NCBI GenBank assembly: GCA_016200045.1
Contig: JACQFN010000002.1
Span: 62,001 to 126,000 of the forward strand
DNA: 64,000 bases
Reading direction: 5' to 3'
Origin: Nitrososphaerota archaeon
GTDB taxonomy: Archaea > Thermoproteota > Nitrososphaeria > Nitrososphaerales > Gagatemarchaeaceae
Numbering within the stretch: position 1 is the first letter of the stretch; the number at the start of each line of letters is the position of its first letter. A program made the translations under genes and the position numbers. Below the pieces are notes generated by a model that saw nothing but the letters and a program-made list of their open reading frames with translations, did no database searches and was not told the DNA's origin. Below, piece by piece: positions 34,470 through 42,996 of the stretch.

Positions 34470-34511
34470 AATACCCCCGCTTCCCCGTAGAAGGCTTCCC
34501 GTCGTAGTGAA

Positions 34512-35075
34512 TTGGCAGCGCAAGACTTCGCGACCAGAGACGGCAGGGTAGTCCGGCTGCGCCCGCTCAGGAACTCGGACCTTGATTCGCTATTCGTATT
34601 CGCGAACAAGCTAGCGGAAGAAAAACGAGTCAACCCCGACCTCGGGGTGGTCTCTTTCGACCGCAGGATGACGCGGGAAAGCGAACAGGAGTTCCTCGAC
34701 GAGACCATACGAGACTGCAGGACCAGGAACGGAGTCAGCGTAGCCGCCTTTGCTGGCGGAAAGATGGTCGGCAACTGCGACGTCACCCGCAGGAGGTTCA
34801 AGGACGTGAGGCACACTGGAACCCTTGGAATAGTGATACTGTCCGAGTATCGCGGGGTGGGGCTCGGCGAGGCCATGATCCGGAGGGCCCTGTCCGAGGC
34901 AAAGTCGCTCGGAGTCTGGCTGGTCGAGCTGGATGTCTTCTCGACTAACCGGCGGGCGAGGGCGCTCTACAGGAAGATGGGATTCAGGAAGTCGGGGGCC
35001 GTTCCTATGAAGATCAAGAGGAACGGGGTGTTCACCGATTCCGTGAACATGTACGCTCGACTTGACGTCCACTGA
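34512..35075 (+). CDS. GNAT-family acetyltransferase
   Basis: A 187-residue N-acetyltransferase: VRLRPLRNSDLDSLFVF at the start, the acetyl-CoA loop STEYRGVGLGEAMI-like (SEYRGVGLGEAMIRRAL), and ALYRKMGFRKSG at the end, as in Rim-type and PA4866-type enzymes. The acceptor may be a protein N-terminus, an amino acid or an antibiotic-like amine. The TTG start lies 42 bases after the decarboxylase gene on the same strand, so the two may be cotranscribed. Confidence 0.88.
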   Translation: MAAQDFATRDGRVVRLRPLRNSDLDSLFVFANKLAEEKRVNPDLGVVSFDRRMTRESEQEFLDETIRDCRTRNGVSVAAFAGGKMVGNCDVTRRRFKDVRHTGTLGIVILSEYRGVGLGEAMIRRALSEAKSLGVWLVELDVFSTNRRARALYRKMGFRKSGAVPMKIKRNGVFTDSVNMYARLDVH

Positions 35076-35179
35076 TACAACGCGGACGGGACGTGAGGGT
35101 CCCCAGATGACGTTTGAGGCCGTGGCGGGGCCTACGCCATTAAGAAGTGCCTCTGGTCACTGAAGACCTCCAGAGAGCC

Positions 35180-36433
35180 TCAGGAAGAACGTGAACCGGG
35201 AGCCGGCCCCTGCCGCAAGAAAGCGCCCAGGACTTCCCTGCCCATCAGTTGACCCAGAGAGCCCTTTCGCGCGTTCCTCTCGGTGAAACGCATACCGTCT
35301 CCTTTGCCGCCTCGCCTCAGCATCAGGGGAACGGGGTCGGCCGAGTGCCTCTTCAGGGTGCAGGGAGTGGAATGGTCGCAGGAAACCCCCAGACCGAGCC
35401 CGTCGGAAATGGATGCCACCTTAGAAAAGAAGTCGCGGTCTATCGACTCGATGCTCCTCTTCTTCCCGACCGCATCCCCTTCGTGCCCGAATTCGTCGGG
35501 GCCCTTGATGTGGACGTAGACAAGCCTACCCTCCTTCAATTCCCTGGCGAACTGAGCGGCCTTGAGGGCCACGTCGTTCCTGTCCGCCACCGTAACCATC
35601 TTCATGCCCAGGAGCTTCGCGATCCCGACCTCTGCGGGCATTTCGACGAGGGCAGTCCCCGTCACACCGTACCGCTCCTTGAACGGTCTGAGGTCCGGCA
35701 GATGGTCTCCTGCGTCCCGGAGGAGGATGGAGTTGGCCGGTAGCCTCCCTGAACGGATCCGGTCGGCATTGACCCGGCTCGACGAAAGCAGCCTGAGCGC
35801 CTTTTCGGTGAACTCGTTGACGATGGCAGCCGCCCTCTTCGCGCCCGGAGATTCTCCCTCCGGTAGACACTTCATGATCACGTCCTCCTTTCCGGTCTCT
35901 TTCGCCGCACCGAAACCTCCGACCTTCGCATATGCAGGGTCGGTGTTGGATATCTCGGCGCTCAGGGGCGCTTCTCCCCTGATGAGGAGGACTCCCCTGT
36001 AGGCCACGGTACTCTTGAACTCGAACGTCGCCCCCTTTAACCTGATCCCGTTGACCTCCTCCGCGATTGCGCGGGCCTCAACGTCCGTCAGGTTCCTCCC
36101 GGCCCTCCTATCGATTATCTTCCGCCCCGAAACAGAGGCGAGGTTGGCTCTCAGCGCCAGGTCTCCGTCGCGTACGAGCATCCCCGAGCCCACCGCCTCG
36201 ACTACACCTCTCCCCGGGTACCCCTTTCCGAACGAGTACCCGAGCATGTTGAACACCGCGATGTCCGACTCGGGAGCCACCCCCTTCTTCACCGTGACGA
36301 CCGTTCCGAGCCTGGAGCCCCCGGCCAGCAGGTCCAGGTGCGGGGTGTACGCCGCCTCAAGCGGAGTGGTGTAGTTCAGGCTCGGGTGCGGGAGGTCTCC
36401 GCAGCCGTCGAGGAGGACGTATCCGAGTTTCAA
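35180..36433 (-). CDS. apgM: Cofactor-independent phosphoglycerate mutase, archaeal type
   Basis: The 417-residue alkaline-phosphatase-fold protein has LDGCGDLPHP (metal Asp), the nucleophile region GVAPESDIAVFNMLGY, GRGVVEAVGSG and the C-terminal metal sites HIKGPDEFGHEGD and SCDHSTPC. It interconverts 3- and 2-phosphoglycerate in glycolysis and gluconeogenesis. The start is TTG. It is divergent from the GalT-like gene and shares a short promoter region with it. Confidence 0.93.
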   Translation of the reverse strand: MKLGYVLLDGCGDLPHPSLNYTTPLEAAYTPHLDLLAGGSRLGTVVTVKKGVAPESDIAVFNMLGYSFGKGYPGRGVVEAVGSGMLVRDGDLALRANLASVSGRKIIDRRAGRNLTDVEARAIAEEVNGIRLKGATFEFKSTVAYRGVLLIRGEAPLSAEISNTDPAYAKVGGFGAAKETGKEDVIMKCLPEGESPGAKRAAAIVNEFTEKALRLLSSSRVNADRIRSGRLPANSILLRDAGDHLPDLRPFKERYGVTGTALVEMPAEVGIAKLLGMKMVTVADRNDVALKAAQFARELKEGRLVYVHIKGPDEFGHEGDAVGKKRSIESIDRDFFSKVASISDGLGLGVSCDHSTPCTLKRHSADPVPLMLRRGGKGDGMRFTERNARKGSLGQLMGREVLGAFLRQGPAPGSRSS

Positions 36434-36490
36434 CTTCCCCGCAGCGGCTGGGGGGGACTGATTATCTTTCTTTCTCCAAATCCTAATATC

Positions 36491-37549
36491 ATGACCGAGG
36501 GCGTGCCAGCCCGCATGGTCGAGATCCGCAAGGACTACTTCACAGATAAGCTCTCGATAATCCTTCCAGACAGGGGCCTGAAACCAGGACAGGTCATCCC
36601 CCAGAAGCAGGAGAAGTGCAACTACTGCTCCGGGAACGAGGACCTGACCCCTCCCGCGGACCTCGTGCTGGTGAAGAGGGGGGACACCCTGCTCAAGCAG
36701 ACAGATTCAGAAGGTGACGTGGTCAAGAACTGGTCGGTCAGGATCTTTCCTGCCAAGAACCCGCTCGTCACCCCCAACGCCCCGCCCTCTTACGGAGAGT
36801 CGCCTCACTACAGCGAGCCCGCCGTCGGGTACCACTACGTACTCGTCGCCACCCCGAAGCACGACCAGCCATTCTCGAAGATCGACACGGAGCAGTGGAC
36901 GAACATACTTGCGTCGCTACAGGACAAGGTGAGATGGCTCTATTCGCAGAAGGGGGTCAGCTACGTGCTGGTCTACGTCAACAGCGACGAGAAGGGTACC
37001 CCGACCACGATTCATCCCTCGATACAGATCGTCACCACCCCGAGGGTACCTCCGTCGGTAGAGGAAGAGGCAGAGATGGTGCAGGCGTCGCTGAACGACC
37101 TAGGCATCTGCCCGATGTGCCAGGTGGTGGGGACCGAGACGGGGGGACCCCGGCAGATCCTCGCCACGGATTTCTTCATTTCTTTCGCCCCCTGGGTCTC
37201 CACGCACAGCTTCGAGTTCTGGATTTACCCGAAGAGGCACATGACGAGCATCTTGAAGCTCACACAGAAGGAGATGATGGACCTCGCGCTGATGCTGAGG
37301 TCGACCCTGGGGGGGATGGCCAAGGCGCTCGGCACTCAGGAGTTCATAATGGTGTTCCACAGCTCGTCTGAGAAGAAGACCACGAAGCAGATCCACTGGC
37401 ACATCGAGGTGTACTCCCGGAAGCCCCAGTGGACCGGCCTTGAGCTCGGCGGTGGGATCTACGCCAACGAAACGCCGCCGGAGTCGGCCGCCCAGCTACT
37501 CGGGGCGAACGCGAGGAAGGAGCTGGCCCAGCTCGTGGGCATCAAGTAG
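36491..37549 (+). CDS. Galactose-1-phosphate uridylyltransferase-like HIT-superfamily enzyme
   Basis: The protein has two zinc-type Cys pairs (CNYC near residue 39 and CPMC in the middle) and two HIT-like sites: IHPSIQI in place of the GalT HPHxQ loop, and IHWHIEVY near the C-terminus. The architecture is that of GalT, which moves UMP between UDP-glucose and hexose-1-phosphate. The HPHxQ nucleophile motif is altered (only the first His and the Gln remain), so catalysis may use the other site. ATG 36491 is chosen; the track ORF extends upstream over the promoter. Its stop abuts the PGI/PMI stop. Confidence 0.8.
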   Translation: MTEGVPARMVEIRKDYFTDKLSIILPDRGLKPGQVIPQKQEKCNYCSGNEDLTPPADLVLVKRGDTLLKQTDSEGDVVKNWSVRIFPAKNPLVTPNAPPSYGESPHYSEPAVGYHYVLVATPKHDQPFSKIDTEQWTNILASLQDKVRWLYSQKGVSYVLVYVNSDEKGTPTTIHPSIQIVTTPRVPPSVEEEAEMVQASLNDLGICPMCQVVGTETGGPRQILATDFFISFAPWVSTHSFEFWIYPKRHMTSILKLTQKEMMDLALMLRSTLGGMAKALGTQEFIMVFHSSSEKKTTKQIHWHIEVYSRKPQWTGLELGGGIYANETPPESAAQLLGANARKELAQLVGIK

Positions 37550-38572
37550 TCAGAACTTCTTTAGCCGCTCGATCAGGCGGACCGGGAACGGGTCCCTCCC
37601 GAGGCCGATTGCCACATAGTAGGAGACCATATCAAGGATGTAGACCATCGTGACGATCTCCGACAGGCTAGACTTTCCTCTCCCCCTGACCTCTGCTGGG
37701 GACTTCCCCGCCTTGGCGAGCAGCCTGGACATCGCGTCGGTCCTGGCAGCGTCCCTCTTGTCCTCCTCTGAATGCCTGAGAAAGACTGGGCGGAAATCGA
37801 CAGACGGGTCCTCCCAGGACTCAACGTCGTTGTGGAATGCGTCAGGAATGATGTCGAAGTGGGCATGCTTCTTCGCATTTTCGTTCAGGACGTTCTTGAA
37901 CCTGATCCCGACCCCTCTCGTCACCCTCGAGCCGTAGATCACCGGGGTCCCGTTCATAAGCCGCAGAGCAAGAGCCTTCGATGGGTTGGTACTGGCGGGG
38001 GAGTCGACACCGATGTCCTTCCAGGTCGAATTCATCTCGCTGAAGCTCTCTCGCGCGTCCTCCGCGCACCTGAGGCCCATTCCATCGTTGAGGAGAGAGA
38101 GGCAGGCGAACACCATGAAGGGGAGGTTGTACCGCGGCGCAAGGACTCTGGGCATCGCCACGTGCGGAACTTTGCGCTTCTTCGCCTCCGCCTGAAGGGT
38201 CCCGCCCGACGACATCGAGACAACGGTCGCGCCCCTCGCGACGGCTTCTTTCATCATCCTGATTGTCTCCTCAGTCTGGCCTGAGACGGAGCAGGCGATC
38301 GCAAGAGCGTCGCCGAGGTCCCCTGGGGGGAGCTGCCCCTTGAACACGGATAGCTGAGCTCGGCCCCGCCCGGCCAGCCAACTCGCGAGTATGTCCCCGC
38401 CCGCTGCCGAGCCCCCCATTCCCATGACGAAGGCCCTGCGGAATTCGAGGCGCCGAAGGTCCGCCTTCGACCCGAACCCCATACGGGCCATCTTCGGCCA
38501 CTCAGCGTACGCGCTGTAGACGCCTCTGCGGTCCGTTTTCAGCATTTGCGCTCTTGAAAATGGGTCTGCCAA
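37550..38572 (-). CDS. Bifunctional phosphoglucose/phosphomannose isomerase
   Basis: The SIS-domain protein (340 residues) shows MGMGGSAAGGDIL, SVSGQTEETI (usually SYSGNTEE) and PRYNLPFM, followed by IIPDAFHNDVESWED, matching the archaeal PGI/PMI family. It links fructose-6-phosphate with glucose-6-phosphate and mannose-6-phosphate, feeding nucleotide-sugar synthesis. The nucleotide-sugar operon lies next to it on the same strand. ATG start. Confidence 0.9.
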   Translation of the reverse strand: MADPFSRAQMLKTDRRGVYSAYAEWPKMARMGFGSKADLRRLEFRRAFVMGMGGSAAGGDILASWLAGRGRAQLSVFKGQLPPGDLGDALAIACSVSGQTEETIRMMKEAVARGATVVSMSSGGTLQAEAKKRKVPHVAMPRVLAPRYNLPFMVFACLSLLNDGMGLRCAEDARESFSEMNSTWKDIGVDSPASTNPSKALALRLMNGTPVIYGSRVTRGVGIRFKNVLNENAKKHAHFDIIPDAFHNDVESWEDPSVDFRPVFLRHSEEDKRDAARTDAMSRLLAKAGKSPAEVRGRGKSSLSEIVTMVYILDMVSYYVAIGLGRDPFPVRLIERLKKF

Positions 38573-38683
38573 GGCGTGTCGCTCGTTTGTGAAGGCGACG
38601 GGCGACCGTGCCTCGCTTTAAGCTCGACTACGTGGTGAACGCGAACTGGCCCGAAAGCGATCCCGGCGGCAACCCGGGGGCCC

Positions 38684-39928
38684 TCAACGGATGCTCCCCT
38701 TCTTGACCCGCGCGGCCCGCCTCTCCTTGGACGTGCCGCGGAACGATAGTCTGACGAGCTTTTCCTGCTTCCTGGTAAGGGCGAGTCCCCGTCTCTCCAT
38801 CATCCTCCTCTGAGTTTCAAGGACGGATTCGAGGTAAAGCTCGACCAGCTTGCCTGCGTCGCCGTCGTAGAAGGTGAAGCTGGGAACGTTTTCCCGGGCG
38901 AGGCCTGTCACTTGGCTCCCGGTCCCCACAGTCTTTCCGGCAAACACCAGAGCCCCTATCGAGACCTTGGTCATGTCGCCTAAGGCAGGACCCAGCTTCA
39001 GCATCCCGGAGTCAACCCGCTCCTTTCCTGTGTCGACCCTGACGTTGCCGTAGGTGTTCTTCAAGTTGCTGAACGTGCTCCCCGCGCCAAGGTTGACCCA
39101 CTCCCCCACGTACGCATCGCCCACGTAGCCGTGGTGGGCCTTGTTGGTGAAGGGCGAGATTATCGAGTCCTCGACCTGCCCGCCGATCTTGCACCCACCG
39201 AACACTGACGTCCCCCCGCCTATCAGGGCGGAGTAGAGCTTGACCTTGGGCCCGACATAGCAGGGTCCCATCAGTCTGGAGAAGCTTTCGACCGAGGCGC
39301 CTCTGTCGACCACGATCGGGCCGATCCTCCCGTCTAGGGTCACATGCTTCTCCACTTCGGCGTCTCCGTGAATCCGGAGGTTGGAGCGAGGCCCCTTCAC
39401 CTCGACCTCGCTCGGCACCGCAAGGGGGTCTTCGAATGTCTCGGCCTGTTCGGCGACGGCGATGCCGTTGTTCTCGACGAGGCTCCAGAATCCCGAAAAC
39501 AGCATCCCCGGAGGGGCGGCCATCCTCTCCACCCCCTTTGTCGCAGAAGCTCCCCGCCTTGCGGTAAGGATCCCGGGCTCCAGGCGTGATGCGTTGAACC
39601 TCCCTGCGACGAGGCTGAGCCCCGAATAGCATGCGAACTGTGCCTTTCTCGCCGTCAGCGAAAGGAGCGTCTTCCCCGGCCTTGCCCGGGCGTTCACGAA
39701 GAGCGCCTGGCCCGGGATGTCGTCGTTGTACTCCCTTCCAATCTCCTCCTTGGTCGACTCAGCCAGCTGCTCCCTCCCCCAAAGCGAAGCCTCCCCCGCC
39801 TCCGTCGTGTTCTCCAAGGTCGATTCCAGCAGGGTCTTGGTCCCCCATCGGAGGCGGCTGGTGTGCCTCATCAGCGCGGGAGGGCCGAAGGACTCCCATC
39901 CCTCGTCCTCGAACAAGACCACTTTCAG
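38684..39928 (-). CDS. GlmU-like sugar nucleotidyltransferase with left-handed beta-helix domain
   Basis: The N-terminus KVVLFEDEGWESFGPPALMR matches the NTP_transf_4 family (GlmU-related). A left-handed beta-helix follows from about residue 200, with hexad repeats such as IVVDRGASVESFSRL and SALIGGGTSVFGG, then a basic tail RAARVKKGSIR. It probably acetylates or nucleotidylates an amino sugar phosphate. The expected first residues M-K-V-V-L-F begin with CTG at 39928, two bases after the preceding stop; the nearest canonical start, GTG at 39922, is the alternative. The track ORF runs on through the upstream gene in another frame. Confidence 0.82.
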   Translation of the reverse strand: MKVVLFEDEGWESFGPPALMRHTSRLRWGTKTLLESTLENTTEAGEASLWGREQLAESTKEEIGREYNDDIPGQALFVNARARPGKTLLSLTARKAQFACYSGLSLVAGRFNASRLEPGILTARRGASATKGVERMAAPPGMLFSGFWSLVENNGIAVAEQAETFEDPLAVPSEVEVKGPRSNLRIHGDAEVEKHVTLDGRIGPIVVDRGASVESFSRLMGPCYVGPKVKLYSALIGGGTSVFGGCKIGGQVEDSIISPFTNKAHHGYVGDAYVGEWVNLGAGSTFSNLKNTYGNVRVDTGKERVDSGMLKLGPALGDMTKVSIGALVFAGKTVGTGSQVTGLARENVPSFTFYDGDAGKLVELYLESVLETQRRMMERRGLALTRKQEKLVRLSFRGTSKERRAARVKKGSIR

Positions 39929-39930
39929 GG

Positions 39931-40635
39931 CTAGACCACCTTCCCGATTTTCTTCATGAACTGCTCGTTCGCGTCCTTGTAGGACTTCCTGTCCCCGATG
40001 TCCAGAAACTCCCCCTTCACCCTGATGGCGTACAACCGTGACCCCGACTTCTTGGCATGCTCGAAGGTCTCGCGCATCCCCCACATCTTCCTCGAAGGGA
40101 TGAAGCGGAGGAAGCTCTTCTCCATGACGTAGCACCCAACGTTGATGAAGCCCGATATCGTCGGCTTCTCCTTCCACTCCGTGAGCCGGCCCAGCCTGTC
40201 CGTTTCCATGAATCCGTACTTCATCTCCGTGCTGTAATTCATCAGGACCATCGTGGCCTCCGCCTTCTTCTTCTCGTGGAACGAAAGCGCCTTGCGGAGG
40301 TCGAACTGCAAGAGGGCGTCCCCGTATAGGCAGACGAACCGGTCGCGGATCTTCGCTTCAGCCGCCTTCAGCTGCCCAGCGGTCCCCAGCGGGTGGGGGG
40401 ACGTCGCGTACTCGACCGTCATGTCCCACTCTGACCCGTCCCCGAAGTATTCCTGGACCATCTTCCCAAGGTACCCGGTCGATATCACGACGTCGTCGAC
40501 CCCGTTGTGCTTCAGCCAGTCGAGTATGTGTTCCAGTATCGGTTTGGGGCCGACCGGGAGCATCGGCTTCGGGAGAAGAAAGGTGTAGGGCCTCAGCCTG
40601 GTCCCGAAACCTCCCGCCAAGACTACCGCTTGTAT
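39931..40635 (-). CDS. Nucleoside-diphosphate-sugar pyrophosphorylase
   Basis: The NTP-transferase signature is AGGFGTRLRPYTFLLPKPML; GTAGQLKAA, the metal DALLQFD region and FINVGCYVM follow, as in glucose-1-phosphate thymidylyl- or mannose-1-phosphate guanylyltransferases. It is shorter (about 234 residues) than GlmU-type enzymes. The track start is TTG at 40620, which would remove most of the first beta strand. In-frame codons upstream read ATA CAA GCG GTA GTC, giving the expected M-x-A-V-V-L-A-G-G if ATA is the start, four bases after the previous stop. No ATG/GTG/TTG exists further upstream before the end of the previous gene. Confidence 0.88.
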   Translation of the reverse strand: MQAVVLAGGFGTRLRPYTFLLPKPMLPVGPKPILEHILDWLKHNGVDDVVISTGYLGKMVQEYFGDGSEWDMTVEYATSPHPLGTAGQLKAAEAKIRDRFVCLYGDALLQFDLRKALSFHEKKKAEATMVLMNYSTEMKYGFMETDRLGRLTEWKEKPTISGFINVGCYVMEKSFLRFIPSRKMWGMRETFEHAKKSGSRLYAIRVKGEFLDIGDRKSYKDANEQFMKKIGKVV

Positions 40636-40639
40636 GTGT

Positions 40640-41359
40640 TTACTCTGACTCAGGAAACTGTCGCCTGGGGCCGAAGCTCGCCAACTCGTCCTTATACGCT
40701 TCGTCAGTCCCAGAGAGAATGCACGGGTCGACGACCAGCCCCCTGACCCCCTGCCCCACGACCTTTGCGATGTCGGAAGATGTCAGTCTCTTTTGGGTCC
40801 TCAGAAGTACGGGGCTGGATGATAGGGCGCAGATCACCCCGACCGTCGCATAGTCGAGGGTGCTGAAAGGGGTCCCCCGGCCCTGAGGCGGGACCGTAGC
40901 CATGTCGATGGCTTGGACCCCGTCCATCTGAGACAGCTGTTTCACCTGTTCGAGGATGTAGCCCGTCGAGATCGCGGCGAGCTTCTTCAGCCTCGTGTCG
41001 GAAAGGAGGAACATCGGCATCTGGTGGGCGTACATCTCGACGAACCCGAACTGGCTCGACATGATGCGCTCCCAGTACTCCTCCGTCATCACCTTCCCTC
41101 CTCCGATGGATATGCCGCATGGTATCGAAAGGGTCGAGATGACGTCGTTGATGTAGACGTCGTGGAGGTCGTAGCTCCCGAAGTGGCTAGGATGGGAACC
41201 CTCGTCCCCGTCTATGTTGAGCAGGACGGCGTCGGCCCCGGCCTCCTCGGCCTGGACCGCCAGGGAGGTGCTGTTCTTCGGGAGGCTGGCGATCATTGAA
41301 TAGAGTCCGTCGCGCGGCATCACTTCGAAAGTCCTGCGGAGCTGCGGCGCTGCCTCCAA
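40640..41359 (-). CDS. TIM-barrel protein of unknown specificity
   Basis: The 239-residue protein shows alternating strands and helices with IASLPKNSTSLAVQAEEAG, DAVLLNIDGDEG, PCGISIGGG, QAIDMATVPP and RGLVVDPCILSG, the layout of a (beta/alpha)8 barrel with a C-terminal phosphate-binding pattern. I cannot assign a family; phosphosugar epimerases or indole-glycerol-type barrels are possible. It is the first gene of a tight operon with two sugar nucleotidyltransferases, so a sugar-phosphate substrate is likely. The start is TTG. Confidence 0.65.
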   Translation of the reverse strand: MEAAPQLRRTFEVMPRDGLYSMIASLPKNSTSLAVQAEEAGADAVLLNIDGDEGSHPSHFGSYDLHDVYINDVISTLSIPCGISIGGGKVMTEEYWERIMSSQFGFVEMYAHQMPMFLLSDTRLKKLAAISTGYILEQVKQLSQMDGVQAIDMATVPPQGRGTPFSTLDYATVGVICALSSSPVLLRTQKRLTSSDIAKVVGQGVRGLVVDPCILSGTDEAYKDELASFGPRRQFPESE

Positions 41360-41492
41360 CGTGTTCGGCGTGTAAGTGCCCTCCCCACCTTAGAAGCGGG
41401 GTGCTCAAATGTGGATGACGATGATATGAATTCTAGTTAACGGGTGAGCTCCTTCGAAACGAGTCTAGGGTCCAGAAGAGAGGTGTTGAGCG

Positions 41493-42377
41493 CTACGTCC
41501 CGGGGACCCAGACCGTGATTCCAAGTATGAGGAATATCAGGGTCAGATACGGGCTGGTGAACTTGAAGAGGGTCCAGGCTGTCTCGCGCCTGCCGTCGAT
41601 GGCAAGCTTCGCGCTGTAGGTCAGGACTATGGCCCCCAGCGCCGTTGCCGACAACGCGTAGTAGATGCTCGGGCTGAAGAAGACCAGAGCAAAAGAGAAG
41701 ACGGCGAGCAGTGCGCTCGTTCCTGCCACGCAGATCGACGCTATTCTTTCTCCGAAGACGACCGGGAGCATCGGAATCTTCGCCGCTTCGTAGTCGGCCT
41801 TGCTGAATATCGCAAGGCTCCAGATGTGCGTGGGTATCCATACTATCACCAAGGCAGACATGTAAGCGGCTATCGGGGTCACGGTATTGGCCGCGGCGGA
41901 GTACCCCACGAGGACGGGCATCCCCCCGGAGATTCCCCCGAGAATGATGTTGAGCCAACTCCGCCTCTTGAGAAGAAGCGAGTAAACCACTACGTTGTCG
42001 ACAAGGCCCACCAACATGAAGGCAGAGGAAAGCGGGTTCAGCAGGAAGAACGGGATAGCGACCGAGAGGGTCGCCATCGTAAGCCCGAATGCCAAAGCGT
42101 TGCGGGGGGCGATCTCCCCACTCGGGATGGCACGCTTCATGGTCCGTTTCATGATGCCGTCGATGTCCCTGTCATGGTAGTTCGTCAACACGTCGGCGGA
42201 GGCGCTGCCGAGGGTCAGGGCTGTGACGCAGATGACGATCGGAACGGTGGCCACCACCGTGCCGGGGGTCTCCTTGTATCCGACAAGCATGGCGATGAAC
42301 CCAGTGAAGACCAGCAGCCCCCAGATCCTCGGCTTGGTAAGCCGCCAATAGTTCGAAATGGTCCTCTGAAGAGGCAA
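41493..42377 (-). CDS. ctaB: Protoheme IX farnesyltransferase (heme O synthase)
   Basis: A UbiA-family prenyltransferase of about 294 residues and nine helices. The first aspartate-rich motif is NYHDRDIDGIMKRTMKRAIP and the CtaB-type signature LKRRSWLNIILGGISGGMP, together with THIWSLAIFSKADY, points to heme O synthase. It supplies heme O/A to terminal oxidases, implying oxygen respiration. TTG 42377 is chosen because a TATA (minus GTTTTATG) lies about 26 bases upstream; the track ORF adds a non-family leader. Confidence 0.92.
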   Translation of the reverse strand: MPLQRTISNYWRLTKPRIWGLLVFTGFIAMLVGYKETPGTVVATVPIVICVTALTLGSASADVLTNYHDRDIDGIMKRTMKRAIPSGEIAPRNALAFGLTMATLSVAIPFFLLNPLSSAFMLVGLVDNVVVYSLLLKRRSWLNIILGGISGGMPVLVGYSAAANTVTPIAAYMSALVIVWIPTHIWSLAIFSKADYEAAKIPMLPVVFGERIASICVAGTSALLAVFSFALVFFSPSIYYALSATALGAIVLTYSAKLAIDGRRETAWTLFKFTSPYLTLIFLILGITVWVPGT

Positions 42378-42400
42378 TCGGCCGCGCTGTCTGAGTCGCG

Positions 42401-42408
42401 CATAAAAC
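42401..42408 (-). promoter_or_regulatory. TATA-like box of ctaB
   Basis: The minus strand reads GTTTTATG 26 bases before the TTG start of ctaB. It sets the start and implies a leaderless message. Confidence 0.5.
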
Positions 42409-42502
42409 GCTATTGCTGGGTACCCGCTTGGCCCATTCGAAGGACGGGAGGGCGGAAGAAGGAGTTGGGGCAAGACAAGTCGCCGTGCGAGTCAGGAACG
42501 GG

Positions 42503-42519
42503 TCGAGCCGGAGGCTCGA
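42503..42519. other. Perfect hairpin in the ctaB-tatA intergenic region
   Basis: TCGAGCC-GGA-GGCTCGA is a 7-base-pair stem with a 3-base loop. It lies in the 270-base space between two divergent genes, ctaB and tatA, beyond both promoters. No terminator-like T-run follows. It may be an operator or simply structure; I see no other gene in this gap. Confidence 0.4.
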
Positions 42520-42609
42520 ACCGGATGGCGAAGGCACCCCCAGGCCATGAATCGTGGAATGAAAGCGGACCATCCGAGTGTTGGACGAAGTCCGAATTAC
42601 CTCTAACCC

Positions 42610-42618
42610 TTTAAATAA
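42610..42618 (+). promoter_or_regulatory. TATA box of the tat operon
   Basis: TTTAAATAA lies about 34 bases before the tatA ATG. It is a clear archaeal TATA-like element and implies a short leader. Confidence 0.6.
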
Positions 42619-42647
42619 AGGACACAGGTTCGCAAGATTGGAAAGAT

Positions 42648-42947
42648 ATGGCGTTCGACGCGCTTGAGATAATAGTCATCGGAGTCATACTGGTGGTGAT
42701 TTTCCTCTGGGGACCGTCCAAGATCCCAGAGCTCGCCCGGGCGCTCGGGAGGGCGAAGAAGGAGTTCGACACAGCTTCAAAAGAGGTCGGGAGCTCCCTG
42801 TCAATGGACTCGGGCCCTCAGCCGGCGGCACCTAAAACCGGGGATCAGGTCCTGGTGGAGACAGCAAGAGAAATGGGAATCAGCACGGAAGGAAAGACCA
42901 GAGAGCAGATTTCACGAGAGATCGTGGAAAAGTCCGGCAAGAAGTAG
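42648..42947 (+). CDS. tatA: Twin-arginine translocase subunit TatA
   Basis: The 99-residue protein has one N-terminal membrane helix (EIIVIGVILVVIFLWGPSKI) followed by the conserved amphipathic helix ELARALGRAKKEFD and a polar tail. TatA assembles the pore that carries folded proteins with RR signals across the membrane. A Pro/Gln/Ala spacer and a C-terminal helix resembling a SAP-like fold (REMGISTEGKTREQISREIV) extend it. tatC follows 49 bases later. Confidence 0.95.
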   Translation: MAFDALEIIVIGVILVVIFLWGPSKIPELARALGRAKKEFDTASKEVGSSLSMDSGPQPAAPKTGDQVLVETAREMGISTEGKTREQISREIVEKSGKK

Positions 42948-42996
42948 GTCTCCGACGGAACCGTTATCTTACACGTAGATTCCGGCGGTCATCGTT

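Noticed and set aside
42481-42530. tRNA-like GGCTCGAACC near the ctaB-tatA gap
   Set aside because: The stretch folds as a plain hairpin; no acceptor, D or anticodon stems fit.
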